Notes: generated from the sequence alone by a model not told the origin. Positions 1 through 10,348 are shown, counted from the stretch's first letter. The stretch is 17,909 nt of DNA from CAIXQW01 sp046049675 (GCA_046049675.1 JBJORA010000095.1:1-17909), one strand, 5' to 3'. Program-made: numbers and translations.

Positions 1-3000
1 TTCTACAAAGATTGTAGGAATACGTGTTTTGTCGCGCGTTTCAATTACAACTTTCTCGCGTAAACCACTTTGCTCATCAGCTTCTTCGCGATAGGTTACA
101 CCATCTACGATACCTTCAAAGCGCGCTTTACCAGCAACTTCACTGATGATAACGGCGTTAAAGGCATCCCATGTACAAAGGATATCTCCTTTCTTAACCT
201 TAGCATTATCTTTTACAGTTAGCGTTGCACCATAAGGAACGTTGTAAGAGATGAATAAACGATCGTCGCTATCTGCATCTACAATACGCATTTCACCAGT
301 ACGTGTTACAACTAGATCTACAACTTCGCCTTCTTTATTGGTATGCTTTACAGTACGTAAGCCATCAAACTGTACCTTACCGTCAAACTTACTATTTAAG
401 CTACTTTCTGTTGCAGAGCTACTTGCCACACCACCCACGTGGAAGGTACGTAGTGTAAGCTGAGTACCAGGCTCACCAATACTTTGTGCAGCAATAATAC
501 CTACAGCGTCACCTTTTTGACTTGTACGTCCTGTAGCTAGGTTTAAGCCATAACACTTAGAACATACACCGCGCTTGCTTTCGCAAGTTAACACCGAGCG
601 AATTTCTACGCTCTCGATACCTGCTTCGTCAATTGCTTCTGCGTTCGCTTCATCAATTTGTGTACCTGCTGTAACGATTACTTCGTGTGTAAGCGGATGA
701 ATTACATCTTCTAATGCAGTACGGCCAATGATACGATCGTATAATGGTTCTACTACATCTTCATTTTCTTTAAGTGCACTTGTATTAAGACCACGTAGTG
801 TACCACAATCTTGCTCGTTGATAATTACATCTTGAGCAACGTCTACAAGACGACGCGTTAGGTAACCCGCATCCGCTGTTTTAAGGGCGGTATCCGCAAG
901 ACCTTTACGCGCACCGTGCGTAGAGATAAAGTACTCCAATACGTTTAGACCATCGCGGAAGTTACTAAGAATTGGATTCTCAATAATTTCACTACCGCTG
1001 CTACCACTCTTACGCGGCTTAGCCATTAGACCACGCATACCAGCAAGCTGCTTTACCTGCTGCTTACTACCACGCGCACCACTATCAAGCATCATGTACA
1101 CCGAGTTAAAGCCTTGCTTATCGGTAGCCATTTCGTGAATAAGTGTTTCTGTTACACGCGTATCTACACGGCTCCAGATATCAATGATTTGGTTGTAACG
1201 CTCGTTGTTAGTGATTAAACCATTATCGTAGTTGAACCAAACCTCATCAACTTCTGCTTGCGCGCTGTCGATCATAGATTGCTTCACTTCTGGAATAATC
1301 AAATCGTTAGGGTTAAAGCTCAATCCACCTTTGAAGGCCATACGGAAACCAAGTGTCTTGATATCGTCTAGGAACTTCACTGTCTTAGGAACGTCGGTGT
1401 ACTTAATGATGTTACCAATAATAGTACGAAGACTCTTCTTAGTAAGCAACTCATTGATATAACCAACCTCTTCTGGTACGTGCTGGTTGAATAAAATACG
1501 ACCAACTGTAGTTTCTGTTAACTTAACAGTAAGTGTGCCATCTGGGTTACGTACTGGTACGCGAACACGGATGTATGCATGTAGGTCAATTTTCTTTTCG
1601 TTGAACGCAATGATAACTTCCTTTGGATTGTAGAAAGCCATGTTCTCGCCTCTTACCGGATCGTTTGGTAAGTTGCGCTTGCCCTTAGTAATGTAGTATA
1701 AACCAAGTACCATGTCCTGAGAAGGAAGTGTAATTGGCGTACCATTTTGCGGGTTAAGAATATTGTGCGAGCTCAACATCAACAACTGTGCTTCAAGAAT
1801 TGCAGCATTGCTCAATGGAACGTGCACCGCCATTTGGTCACCATCAAAGTCAGCGTTAAAGGCACTACATACAAGTGGGTGCAATTGAATCGCTTTACCT
1901 TCAATTAGTTTTGGCTGGAATGCCTGGATAGACAAACGGTGAAGTGTAGGGGCACGATTTAGCATTACCGGGTGACCTTTCAAAATGTTCTCAAGGATAT
2001 CCCAAATAACTGCTTCTTTCTTTTCTACTAATTTCTTAGCGCTCTTAACTGTTTTTACAATACCACGCTCAATCAACTTGCGCGTAATAAATGGCTTAAA
2101 CAATTCAGCCGCCATATCTTTTGGTAAACCGCACTCGTGTAGTTTCATTTCTGGACCTACAACGATTACGCTACGGCCACTATAGTCAACACGCTTACCT
2201 AACAAGTTTTGACGGAAACGACCTTGCTTACCTTTCAACACATCGCTCAAAGATTTTAAGGCACGACCACCATCAGCTTTTACAGCATTACTCTTACGGC
2301 TGTTATCTAGTAAACTATCAACAGCTTCTTGAAGCATACGCTTCTCGTTACGTAAGATTACTTCTGGTGCTTTAATATCTAACAAACGCTTTAGACGATT
2401 GTTACGGATAATTACACGACGGTATAAATCGTTTAGATCGCTAGATGCAAAACGACCACCATCCAATGGTACTAATGGACGCAATTCAGGTGGAATAACT
2501 GGTACATATTGCATGACCATCCACTCTGGATTATTTGTAATGTTTGCATTAGCCTCACGGAATGCTTCTACCACGCTAAGGCGCTTCAAAGCTTCTGCTT
2601 TACGCTGCTGACTTGTTTCGAACGCTGCTGCATTACGCAACTCGTAGCTCAACTCGTCTAGCTTAATGCGACCAAGCAAATCTTGTACAGCTTCTGCACC
2701 CATCTTAGCGATAAACTTGCGCTCATCTTCATCTGGCAATGCAGAATTTTCGCGGCCTAATTTCTCAACGATATCTAGGTACTCGTCTTCAGTAATTAAC
2801 TGTAGGTCTGTATCCTCGCTATCCTTAAGACTTAAAGCATTGCGCACCATACCGGCACCTTCACCACTTTGTATTACTACATAACGCTCGTAGTATACAA
2901 TCATCTCTAGCTTTTTGCTAGATAGGCCAAGTAGGTAACCAATTTTATTTGGCAAACTCTTAAAGTACCAAATATGTACAACAGGTACAACTAATTTGAT

Positions 3001-3300
3001 GTGACCCATGCGCTCGCGACGTACCTTCTTTTCGGTAACCTCTACACCACAACGGTCGCAAACGATACCACGGTAACGAATACGCTTGTACTTTCCGCAA
3101 TAACATTCGTAGTCCTTAATAGGGCCAAAAATTTTCTCGCAGAACAAACCATCGCGCTCCGGCTTATAGGTACGATAGTTGATCGTTTCTGGCTTTAATA
3201 TTTCGCCATAGCTACGATCGAGAATATTATCTGGGCTAGCAAGACTAATAGTAATCTTGCTAAAGTTTGCCTTGGTTCTTAGATCTTTCTTCAAAGACAT
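1..3300 (-). CDS. rpoC: DNA-directed RNA polymerase subunit beta' (3' end outside window)
   Basis: Largest catalytic subunit of RNA polymerase, cytoplasmic, in the alpha2-beta-beta'-omega core. The reading frame is open from the ATG at 3300 to base 1, giving the first 1100 codons; the rest lies off the left edge. The N-terminal zinc site is visible as Cys66, Cys68, Cys81 and Cys84 (CYCGKYKRIRYRGIVCDRC). The active-site Mg-binding motif NADFDGD occupies residues 482-488, with the three Asp at 484, 486 and 488. Near bases 560-400 are the second Cys cluster and the conserved GEPGTQLTLRTFH segment. The start follows the rpoB stop by 53 bp, with no clear Shine-Dalgarno, as is normal in Bacteroidota. 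The two genes are presumably co-transcribed, rpoB first. No lesion was seen. Identity is certain; only the C-terminus is missing. Confidence 0.98.
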   Translation of the reverse strand, partial: MSLKKDLRTKANFSKITISLASPDNILDRSYGEILKPETINYRTYKPERDGLFCEKIFGPIKDYECYCGKYKRIRYRGIVCDRCGVEVTEKKVRRERMGHIKLVVPVVHIWYFKSLPNKIGYLLGLSSKKLEMIVYYERYVVIQSGEGAGMVRNALSLKDSEDTDLQLITEDEYLDIVEKLGRENSALPDEDERKFIAKMGAEAVQDLLGRIKLDELSYELRNAAAFETSQQRKAEALKRLSVVEAFREANANITNNPEWMVMQYVPVIPPELRPLVPLDGGRFASSDLNDLYRRVIIRNNRLKRLLDIKAPEVILRNEKRMLQEAVDSLLDNSRKSNAVKADGGRALKSLSDVLKGKQGRFRQNLLGKRVDYSGRSVIVVGPEMKLHECGLPKDMAAELFKPFITRKLIERGIVKTVKSAKKLVEKKEAVIWDILENILKGHPVMLNRAPTLHRLSIQAFQPKLIEGKAIQLHPLVCSAFNADFDGDQMAVHVPLSNAAILEAQLLMLSSHNILNPQNGTPITLPSQDMVLGLYYITKGKRNLPNDPVRGENMAFYNPKEVIIAFNEKKIDLHAYIRVRVPVRNPDGTLTVKLTETTVGRILFNQHVPEEVGYINELLTKKSLRTIIGNIIKYTDVPKTVKFLDDIKTLGFRMAFKGGLSFNPNDLIIPEVKQSMIDSAQAEVDEVWFNYDNGLITNNERYNQIIDIWSRVDTRVTETLIHEMATDKQGFNSVYMMLDSGARGSKQQVKQLAGMRGLMAKPRKSGSSGSEIIENPILSNFRDGLNVLEYFISTHGARKGLADTALKTADAGYLTRRLVDVAQDVIINEQDCGTLRGLNTSALKENEDVVEPLYDRIIGRTALEDVIHPLTHEVIVTAGTQIDEANAEAIDEAGIESVEIRSVLTCESKRGVCSKCYGLNLATGRTSQKGDAVGIIAAQSIGEPGTQLTLRTFHVGGVASSSATESSLNSKFDGKVQFDGLRTVKHTNKEGEVVDLVVTRTGEMRIVDADSDDRLFISYNVPYGATLTVKDNAKVKKGDILCTWDAFNAVIISEVAGKARFEGIVDGVTYREEADEQSGLREKVVIETRDKTRIPTIFVE

Positions 3301-3353
3301 ATTTTAATGCTCTTTTTTTTAATTAATGTTTGTTTGTACTTAGCTGTTTTAGT

Positions 3354-6300
3354 TTAGTCGAAGTTTAGTTCTAAACCAAGGCCACGTAATTCGTGTACCA
3401 ATACGTTAAACGATTCTGGTATACCTGCTTTTGGAATATTATCGCCTTTTACAATCGCTTCGTAAGTTTTTGCACGACCCATAATATCATCGCTCTTCAA
3501 CGTTAATAATTCTTGCAAGATGTTGCTGGCGCCATAAGCCTCTAGTGCCCATACCTCCATTTCACCAAAACGCTGACCACCAAACTGTGCCTTACCACCC
3601 AACGGCTGCTGTGTAATTAAGCTGTACGGTCCGATACTACGTGCGTGCATCTTATCGTCTACCATGTGGTGTAGTTTAATCATATAGATTACACCCACTG
3701 TCGCTTTCTGATCGAAACGATCACCTGTTTCGCCATCAAATAAGTATGTGTGACCAAAGTTTGGTAATTCTGCTTCTTTAACCTCAGCATCAATCTGCTC
3801 GATACTTGCACCGTCGAAGATTGGTGTAGCAAAACGCTTACCAGCCTTAAGACCAGCCCAACCTAAGATTGTTTCGTAGATCTGACCCAAGTTCATACGA
3901 CTAGGTACGCCCAATGGGTTAAGTACGATATCAACTGGTGTACCATCTTCTAGGAATGGCATATCTTCTGCACGAACGATACGGCTAACGATACCTTTGT
4001 TACCGTGACGACCCGCCATCTTATCACCCACTTTTAGCTTACGCTTAGTAGCCAAATAAACTTTAGCTAACTTCAATACGCCTGTTGGTAATTCGTCACC
4101 AATACTTACGTTGAACTTCTCGCGCTTGTAGCGACCTAGTTCTTCGTTTGTACGGATATTGTAGTTGTGTAATAATTGGTTGACATATTCGTCAATCTTC
4201 TTATCGCCAGTCCAACCCAAAGGATTGATTGTAGAGAAGTCGATACCTTTCAATGTCTTAGCATTGAACTTAGCACCTTTAGCAATTTGTAATTCGCCAA
4301 AGTTGTTGTTGATGCCAGTACTTTGCTGACCATCTAGTAAACTTTCAAGCTTGGTGTACAAAAGTTCTGTAATCGCCTTCATGTTTTCTTGATGAACGAT
4401 TTCGATCTTTTCTAGTGCAGCTTTTTCTTTTACCTTGTAGTTCTTATCTTTCTTAGCGCGGCTAAATAATTTCTTATCAATTACCACACCTTCTACGCTT
4501 GGGCTTACTTTAAGTGAAGCATCTTTTGCATCGCCTGCTTTGTCACCAAAGATGGCACGTAAAAGTTTTTCTTCTGGCGTTGGATCAGTCTCACCTTTTG
4601 GTGTGATTTTACCAATCATGATATCGCCTTCTTTTACAGTAGCACCTACACGAATAATACCGTTCTCGTCAAGGTCTTTTGTAGCCTCTTCGCTTACGTT
4701 TGGAATATCGTTTGTAAGTTCTTCTTCGCCAAGCTTAGTATCGCGTACTTCTAGTTCGTACTCGTCAACGTGTACACTTGTAAACCAGTCTTCGCGTACA
4801 ACTTTTTCGTTGATTACAATCGCATCCTCAAAGTTGTAACCTTTCCAAGGCATGAACGCAACCACTAGGTTACGACCCAATGCAAGTTCGCCACCTACTG
4901 TGCTATAACCTTCTGTAAGGAACTCACCGTTCTTTACTTTGTCGCCTTTCTTTACGCAAGGCTTAAGGTTGATACATGTACTTTGGTTTGTCTTGCGATA
5001 CTTTGTAAGGCTATATACTTTTAAATCTTCTTCAAAACTAATTAGACGCTCTGTTTCGTTACGTGTGTAGCGAACATGTATTTCGTTACCGTCTACATAT
5101 TCTACCACGCCATCGCCTTCTGCCATTAACTGAATACGTGCATCGCGTGCTGCTTTAGCCTCGAAACCAGTACCAACGATTGGCGCTTGTGGACGAATTA
5201 ACGGTACAGCCTGACGTTGCATGTTTGAACCCATCAAGGCACGGTTAGCATCATCATGCTCTAGGAACGGAATAAGGCTTGCACTTAAACCTACAATTTG
5301 GTTTGGTGCAACGTCCATGTATTGTACGTCGTTCTTTTCTAGAATTGGGAAGTCACCTGTTTGACGGCTCTTTACTTTATCTTCTGCAAATTGATTATCT
5401 GCAGTAAGCGGCGCATTGGCCTGTGCAATTTTAGCTTCGTCTTCTTCTTCAGCACTTAAGAAAATGTGCTTGTTGACTTCTACTTTACCATTATGTACTT
5501 TACGATAAGGTGTTTCGATAAAGCCCATATCGTTGATTTGTGCGTGTACACAAAGTGTAGAAATCAAACCAATGTTTGGACCTTCTGGTGTTTCGATAGT
5601 ACATAAACGGCCGTAGTGGCTATAGTGTACGTCACGAACCTCAAAGCCTGCACGCTCACGACTTAAACCGCCGGGCCCTAAGGCAGAAATACGACGCTTG
5701 TGCGTAATTTCTGATAGTGGATTCGTTTGATCTAAGAACTGACTTAATTGGCTTGTACCAAAGAATGAATTAATTACACTAGATAATGTACGTGCGTTAA
5801 TCAAATCGATTGGCGTAAATACCTCGTTGTCGCGCACATTCATACGCTCACGAATTGTACGCGCCATACGCGCAAGACCTACGCCAAACTGAGCATATAA
5901 CTGCTCGCCTACTGTACGTACACGACGATTGCTTAAGTGATCGATATCGTCAACGTCTGCTTTTGCATTCGTTAGTTTTACCAAGTACTTAATGATAGCA
6001 ATGATATCTTCTTTAGTAAGCACCTTCGTTGTGATAGGTGTACTTGCTTGAAGCTTACGATTTACTTTGTAACGACCAACATCACCCAAATCGTAACGCT
6101 TATCGCTAAAGAATAGTTTCTCGATAATGCCACGTGCAGTTTCGTTATCTGGTGCATCAGTGCTACGCAACTGACGGTAGATATACTGTACCGCTTCTAG
6201 TTCGCTGTTTGTAGTATCTTTATTAAGCGTGTTGTAGATGATGGTATAATCGCCACCTACTTCTTCGCGCTGTAAGAATACTGTCGGTATGCTAAGGTCA

Positions 6301-7160
6301 GTAATAATTTCTACTGCACTTTCTGTAAGTACGCTATCGCGCTCAAGTACAATTTCGTTACGCTCGATACTTACAACCTCGCCTGTATCTTCATCTACGA
6401 AGTCTTCTGTCCAGCTGCGTAGTACGCGTGCTGCAAGACGACGACCAATATTATCGTTTAGGGTTTTCTTGTCGGCTTTAACTTCTTGCGCCATACCAAA
6501 TAGCTCAAGAATATCTTTATCTGTTTGGAAACCAATCGCACGTAGAAGCACCGTTACAGGGAACTTCTTCTTACGATCGATATAGGCATACATTACATTA
6601 TTGATGTCTGTAGCAAACTCCATCCAAGCACCTTTGAAAGGAATAACGCGAGCGCTATAGATTTTTGTACCATTAGGGTGTACGCTTTGACCAAAGAATA
6701 CGCCTGGGCTACGGTGTAGCTGACTAACGATTACACGCTCTGCACCATTTACCACAAATGTACCACGTGGGGTCATGTATGGAATGCTGCCAAGGAATAC
6801 GTCTTGTACGATTGTTTCGAAATCAACGTGCTCCTCGTCGTTACAGCTTAAACGCAATTTTGCTTTAAGTGGAACACTGTACGTAAGACCACGCTCCATA
6901 CACTCGTCGATGCTATAACGTGGTGGGTCTACGAAATAGTCTAGAAACTCAAGTACGAAGATGTTACGTGTATCAGAGATTGGAAAATTCTCCTTGAACA
7001 CTTTGAACAAACCTTCGTTGTTGCGCTTGTCTGGCGTAGTTTCTAACTGGAAAAAGTCTTTGAAACTTTTCAGCTGGATGGCGAGCAAATCTTGACCATC
7101 GCTGTTTTGGCTAATCTTGCCAAAATTGTGCCTGCTGATTTTGTTTTTTGTTGCTGACAT
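3354..7160 (-). CDS. rpoB: DNA-directed RNA polymerase subunit beta
   Basis: Second-largest RNA polymerase subunit, 1268 aa, the usual length for Bacteroidota. It starts MSATKNKISR at the ATG at 7160 and ends GLGLELNFD before TAA. The rifampicin-pocket segment at residues 467-499 (FGTSQLSQFLDQTNPLSEIT followed by HKRRISALGPGGL) keeps the residues typical of rifampicin-sensitive enzymes, so no resistance substitution is evident. Downstream are SRERAGFEVRDVHYSHYGR and CTIETPEGPNIGLI, then the C-terminal GDKMAGRHGNKGIVSRI and KAQFGGQRFGEMEVWALEA blocks that contact beta'. rpoC follows by 53 bp. Upstream there is no rplL or rplJ; the next gene, 591 bp away, encodes an unrelated S41 peptidase, so rpoB probably has its own promoter in that gap. 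Confidence 0.98.
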   Translation of the reverse strand: MSATKNKISRHNFGKISQNSDGQDLLAIQLKSFKDFFQLETTPDKRNNEGLFKVFKENFPISDTRNIFVLEFLDYFVDPPRYSIDECMERGLTYSVPLKAKLRLSCNDEEHVDFETIVQDVFLGSIPYMTPRGTFVVNGAERVIVSQLHRSPGVFFGQSVHPNGTKIYSARVIPFKGAWMEFATDINNVMYAYIDRKKKFPVTVLLRAIGFQTDKDILELFGMAQEVKADKKTLNDNIGRRLAARVLRSWTEDFVDEDTGEVVSIERNEIVLERDSVLTESAVEIITDLSIPTVFLQREEVGGDYTIIYNTLNKDTTNSELEAVQYIYRQLRSTDAPDNETARGIIEKLFFSDKRYDLGDVGRYKVNRKLQASTPITTKVLTKEDIIAIIKYLVKLTNAKADVDDIDHLSNRRVRTVGEQLYAQFGVGLARMARTIRERMNVRDNEVFTPIDLINARTLSSVINSFFGTSQLSQFLDQTNPLSEITHKRRISALGPGGLSRERAGFEVRDVHYSHYGRLCTIETPEGPNIGLISTLCVHAQINDMGFIETPYRKVHNGKVEVNKHIFLSAEEEDEAKIAQANAPLTADNQFAEDKVKSRQTGDFPILEKNDVQYMDVAPNQIVGLSASLIPFLEHDDANRALMGSNMQRQAVPLIRPQAPIVGTGFEAKAARDARIQLMAEGDGVVEYVDGNEIHVRYTRNETERLISFEEDLKVYSLTKYRKTNQSTCINLKPCVKKGDKVKNGEFLTEGYSTVGGELALGRNLVVAFMPWKGYNFEDAIVINEKVVREDWFTSVHVDEYELEVRDTKLGEEELTNDIPNVSEEATKDLDENGIIRVGATVKEGDIMIGKITPKGETDPTPEEKLLRAIFGDKAGDAKDASLKVSPSVEGVVIDKKLFSRAKKDKNYKVKEKAALEKIEIVHQENMKAITELLYTKLESLLDGQQSTGINNNFGELQIAKGAKFNAKTLKGIDFSTINPLGWTGDKKIDEYVNQLLHNYNIRTNEELGRYKREKFNVSIGDELPTGVLKLAKVYLATKRKLKVGDKMAGRHGNKGIVSRIVRAEDMPFLEDGTPVDIVLNPLGVPSRMNLGQIYETILGWAGLKAGKRFATPIFDGASIEQIDAEVKEAELPNFGHTYLFDGETGDRFDQKATVGVIYMIKLHHMVDDKMHARSIGPYSLITQQPLGGKAQFGGQRFGEMEVWALEAYGASNILQELLTLKSDDIMGRAKTYEAIVKGDNIPKAGIPESFNVLVHELRGLGLELNFD

Positions 7161-7751
7161 TCTTATAAAAATATATTGGTTGTTTTGCTTTGACGGCCTG
7201 TGCTTATTAGCTACAAATGGTATAAATGCAAAAAACTACAAGACATAGCAATGTGCTACGCTGTAGTATAATTACGGTTAATACAATGTGTTGCCAATAA
7301 ATACGCGGTGTGCAAAGGACAGCGAAGGTACGTTAAGCGGCGGCGATACGCAAATATTTTGCCAAACTAATGCCCGTTAACAAAAAATTTATTGACATTT
7401 TATGTAAGTTGTTGGTTTTCAATAAATTTATTTTTTGAGGTATAATGATTTTTGACATAAATCGTGGAAAAAGTGAGTTTGGGAGCTGAGTTTGGGTGTG
7501 CTTAACCGCAAAGACAGCGAAGTTTTGCGCAAAGGTCGCGAAGTTTGCTTAGGGTTTGGGTGTGTTTAACCGCAAAGACCACGGAGTTTTTCGCAAAGGA
7601 CCGCAAAGGGTATTAGCTACAGTTGCGCTATAAGATTTTATGGCAATGAGACCAAAGATGTGCTTTATGGCACTTTGTGCATTGTTATTGGGTCTTTGTG
7701 CAGTCTCGCTAATGATATTGCTTCTACCCTACCTCTAGCTTTTGCGATGCT
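7161..7751. other. 591-bp gene-free stretch upstream of rpoB
   Basis: No credible gene is seen on either strand. The part next to rpoB should hold the rpoB promoter on the minus strand. A weak Bacteroidota-like candidate is TATACCATTTG at 7224-7214, with a TTG at 7241-7239, but its -7 element has one extra base against TAnnTTTG. The middle (7375-7460) is very AT-rich. A two-copy 64-bp repeat occupies 7490-7613. The part next to the S41 stop (7640-7710) has imperfect complementarity between GAGACCAAAGA and TCTTTGTGCAGTCTC but no T-run, so I do not call a terminator. Confidence 0.5.
7490..7613. repeat. Two-copy 64-bp tandem repeat with CCGCAAAG motifs
   Basis: Two imperfect tandem copies of about 64 bp (7490-7553 and 7554-7613), both beginning GTTTGGGTGTG and running into TTAACCGCAAAGAC. 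Each then has a second CGCAAAG and, in copy 2, a third. CGCAAAG-rich intergenic repeats resemble dispersed repeats seen in Bacteroidota genomes; that link is recollection, not a search. The repeat lies between the S41 stop and the presumed rpoB promoter and has no coding capacity. Confidence 0.6.
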
Positions 7752-9557
7752 TTAGTATTGATGTACAAAGGTGCGCGAGGTGCTGCTGCCATTGCTGCTT
7801 TGAAACGTTGCCAGTAATGCACCTACTGGCAGCGCAGTAATATCGATGCGGTGAAGTCCTGGCGTTAAGCTGTGCGTTTGTAATAACTGACCTTGTATGT
7901 TGTATATGAATAAATCTCCACTTGTTGTTGCATCGATTTGCAATTCATCTTTAGCAGGATTAGGCCATAGTTGTGCTATTGCATTTTGCGTTGCATCTAA
8001 ACCTGCTGGCCAAGTGATAAGGCCATTTATCCAATCAACAGCTGTATTTAGTACATTGTCGTTGCCACTGCATAAACCTGCACTTGTAAACCACACGGTA
8101 GAATCTACGGGATAATTTAAGTGCGTAAGATGTTGCCAAGATTTTTCGTGAACAAAAAAGTTAGAACCTTGTGTTGCTGCCCAATAGTTTTGATGGTTCA
8201 TTGGAATAACTTCTAAGTGGCCATAAGCCGAATTGGTAGGCAAGCCAAAAGTGCGTGCTGTTGAAAGATTTCTAAACATCAGCGGAATAAAGTCGCCGGC
8301 GCTAACCGATGCAGGGCCAGTAAGTATGGCAAGTGGAATTTTAGAACTTGCAGCAAGCGCATCACCTATATAATAAGTAGATGGCGGTCCAGCTATGCCA
8401 AGCCCATATTTGTTGGCAGCACTATTGCGCAGGCTATACCCTACCCATACGCAACTTGTATCTGCTAAGTAGTTAAATGTTTTTTGATAAGCGAGAAAGC
8501 CGCCTCCTGCATTGAAACGCACATCAAGCACTAAGCCCTTTACTTGATCTACTTCTACTAAACGCTTTACATGATTGTACAAACTATCGCCGCTAACATC
8601 GCCACATTTGTACATGGCCACATAACCTATTTGCGATTGTGGCATCACTGCGCTTGAAATTTCTCTGCCTTGATTAAATATTTGACCAGGACTAAGCTTT
8701 AGTACTGTGCTGGGCAAAATTTGTTCTGTGCAGAAATTAAAGTACGAAGGACCAAACATTAAATCTGTAGGGTAACTTTCAATGGTGCCGTTGCACTTTT
8801 TGATATTAATGCTATCAAACAAATGCCAGTTGGCGCCTACAGATGTCATATACATATGCCACTGCGATGCGGGACTAGCAGCAGTGCCGTATGCTTTTGG
8901 TAATTGATGGCGCAAGATGGTTTGTACAAGTTGTGCCCACGGGATATTATTATAACCTAAAATTTCGTCGCCGCGTTGTAAATTAAAAACATGGCCTGGT
9001 GATGCCTCGTACACTACAAGATGACTATCTATTGTGTATGTGATACATGCCCCAAAGCCAGGATCGGTATCGTACACAAAAGGAATACCATGAAAGAAAG
9101 GCACATTACCAAAATTGCCGTCGTAAAAATAGGTATGACCATCGTTGAGCAAATGCAATAAGTGACTACGAATACCTGCAAAACGCCCCGCTGTTACACC
9201 AGCTGCAATTTCGTTGTGCATAGCCAATGCAATGCTATCCCAGTTATACATAGGTAAGTTTACAAAGCACGGATACTTAGTGCTGATATAATTCCAAAAC
9301 TGGTCAAAGGCTTCTAGCTTTATAGAGTCTGCATCGCCGTAACCATATACACTGTCTACTAAGTGTGCCCACTGCGTTGTGTCAAAAATTGCGCCAGCGC
9401 GTGTTTTGCGAGCGGTATGGTCTGGATGAAGTTGTGGGACAAGTTGTTGTGCTATTGGATACTCGCCACTTGTATTGGCGGTAAACACGTGTTGCGCATT
9501 CGTTGTGGCTGAGGCAACTACGAACAGAATAATGCAGCGTAAAAATTTGTGAAGCAT
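7752..9557 (-). CDS. Secreted S41-family peptidase with T9SS C-terminal sorting domain
   Basis: Predicted exported serine protease of the S41 (C-terminal-processing/tricorn-core) family, 601 aa. Residues 1-21 form a signal peptide (hydrophobic CIILFVVASATT, then NAQ). LLNDGHTYF at 136-144 is an S41-type motif. A possible PDZ-like segment (FNLQRGDEILGYNNI) is near 191-205. DVRFNAGGG at 345-353 matches the conserved strand-turn of the core, and LTGPASVSAGDF at 412-423 carries the likely nucleophile Ser419. From about residue 527, LWPNPAKDELQID followed by IYNIQGQLLQ and the closing TFVHQY is a type A T9SS sorting domain. This implies export through Sec, then T9SS to the surface or medium. The start is the only ATG preceding the signal peptide. 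Its substrate is unknown. It lies 155 bp after the kinase gene and is probably a separate transcript. Confidence 0.9.
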   Translation of the reverse strand: MLHKFLRCIILFVVASATTNAQHVFTANTSGEYPIAQQLVPQLHPDHTARKTRAGAIFDTTQWAHLVDSVYGYGDADSIKLEAFDQFWNYISTKYPCFVNLPMYNWDSIALAMHNEIAAGVTAGRFAGIRSHLLHLLNDGHTYFYDGNFGNVPFFHGIPFVYDTDPGFGACITYTIDSHLVVYEASPGHVFNLQRGDEILGYNNIPWAQLVQTILRHQLPKAYGTAASPASQWHMYMTSVGANWHLFDSINIKKCNGTIESYPTDLMFGPSYFNFCTEQILPSTVLKLSPGQIFNQGREISSAVMPQSQIGYVAMYKCGDVSGDSLYNHVKRLVEVDQVKGLVLDVRFNAGGGFLAYQKTFNYLADTSCVWVGYSLRNSAANKYGLGIAGPPSTYYIGDALAASSKIPLAILTGPASVSAGDFIPLMFRNLSTARTFGLPTNSAYGHLEVIPMNHQNYWAATQGSNFFVHEKSWQHLTHLNYPVDSTVWFTSAGLCSGNDNVLNTAVDWINGLITWPAGLDATQNAIAQLWPNPAKDELQIDATTSGDLFIYNIQGQLLQTHSLTPGLHRIDITALPVGALLATFQSSNGSSTSRTFVHQY

Positions 9558-9712
9558 AACAGTTAATTTTATAGTGGTATTAATTCACTACAAAACTAGA
9601 TGCTGCTAATGAAGTGCTGCTGATTTACGCGTCACCTTTGGGTCACCGTACCGTAAAATAATAATGACAGAATTAATACCTGCGTTGCACTGCATAGTAA
9701 CAAAACATGCTA

Positions 9713-10348
9713 CTAAAACAAACCATTCACTTCGCTATTCACTAGCTCAATTACTTTGGCGAGGTCTTGTTCGTGGTCTACAAAATTGATTTGATCGATA
9801 TCGATGATGAGTAGCTTACCATCTTTGTAACTATCTATCCAAGTATTGTAATACTCGTTCAAACGCTTGAGGTAGTCTAGCCGAATATTATCCTCGTACT
9901 CGCGGCCGCGCTTTTGAATTTGGCCTACCAAGGTTGGTACACTCGCGCGCAAATAAATAAGCAAGTCCGGCGGACTTACCATGCGCTTTAGTGTTTTGAA
10001 AAAAGTGCTATAGTTCTCGAAATCACGTTTTGGCATTAAACCCATTTCGTGCAGGTTGGGTGCAAAAATGTGTGCGTCTTCGTAGATGGTGCGATCTTGG
10101 ATAACTGTATTGGCACCCTCGCGAATATCTACCAATTGGCGAAAGCGGCTGTTGAGGAAAAAGATTTGCAGATTAAAACTCCATCGCTGCATATCGTTGT
10201 AAAAATCGTTGAGGTAAGGATTATTTTCTACATCCTCAAACTGTGGAGTCCATCCAAAATGCTTTGCGAGCACTGTGGTGAGTGTTGTTTTGCCAGCGCC
10301 GATATTGCCAGCGATAGCTACATGTTTTAACTTTTTAGCCTTTGCCAT
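9713..10348 (-). CDS. Deoxynucleoside kinase (dNK family)
   Basis: Cytosolic salvage kinase, 211 aa, predicted to phosphorylate deoxyribonucleosides (dA/dG or dC type not decidable by eye) with ATP or another NTP. The P-loop GNIGAGKTT spans residues 14-22. Further blocks are the substrate-pocket FEDVENNPYLNDFY at 37-50, the base/sugar-binding QDRTIYEDAHIF at 84-95 (the family's [DE]RS/DRT motif), PPDLLIYLRAS at 126-136, and the LID arginines in QKRGREYE at 145-152. Length and motif order fit the bacterial dNK family in Bacteroidota. The ATG at 10348 sits exactly where an approximately 830-bp duplication ends, so its 5' flank also exists near 12627 without a kinase. Any promoter probably lies in that duplicated segment. 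Confidence 0.92.
   Translation of the reverse strand: MAKAKKLKHVAIAGNIGAGKTTLTTVLAKHFGWTPQFEDVENNPYLNDFYNDMQRWSFNLQIFFLNSRFRQLVDIREGANTVIQDRTIYEDAHIFAPNLHEMGLMPKRDFENYSTFFKTLKRMVSPPDLLIYLRASVPTLVGQIQKRGREYEDNIRLDYLKRLNEYYNTWIDSYKDGKLLIIDIDQINFVDHEQDLAKVIELVNSEVNGLF

Noticed and set aside
9591..9598. TAGTTTTG on the minus strand, an exact Bacteroidota -7 (TAnnTTTG) upstream of the S41 gene
   Set aside because: No TTG lies 19-21 bases upstream, and the motif is short enough to occur by chance in AT-rich DNA.
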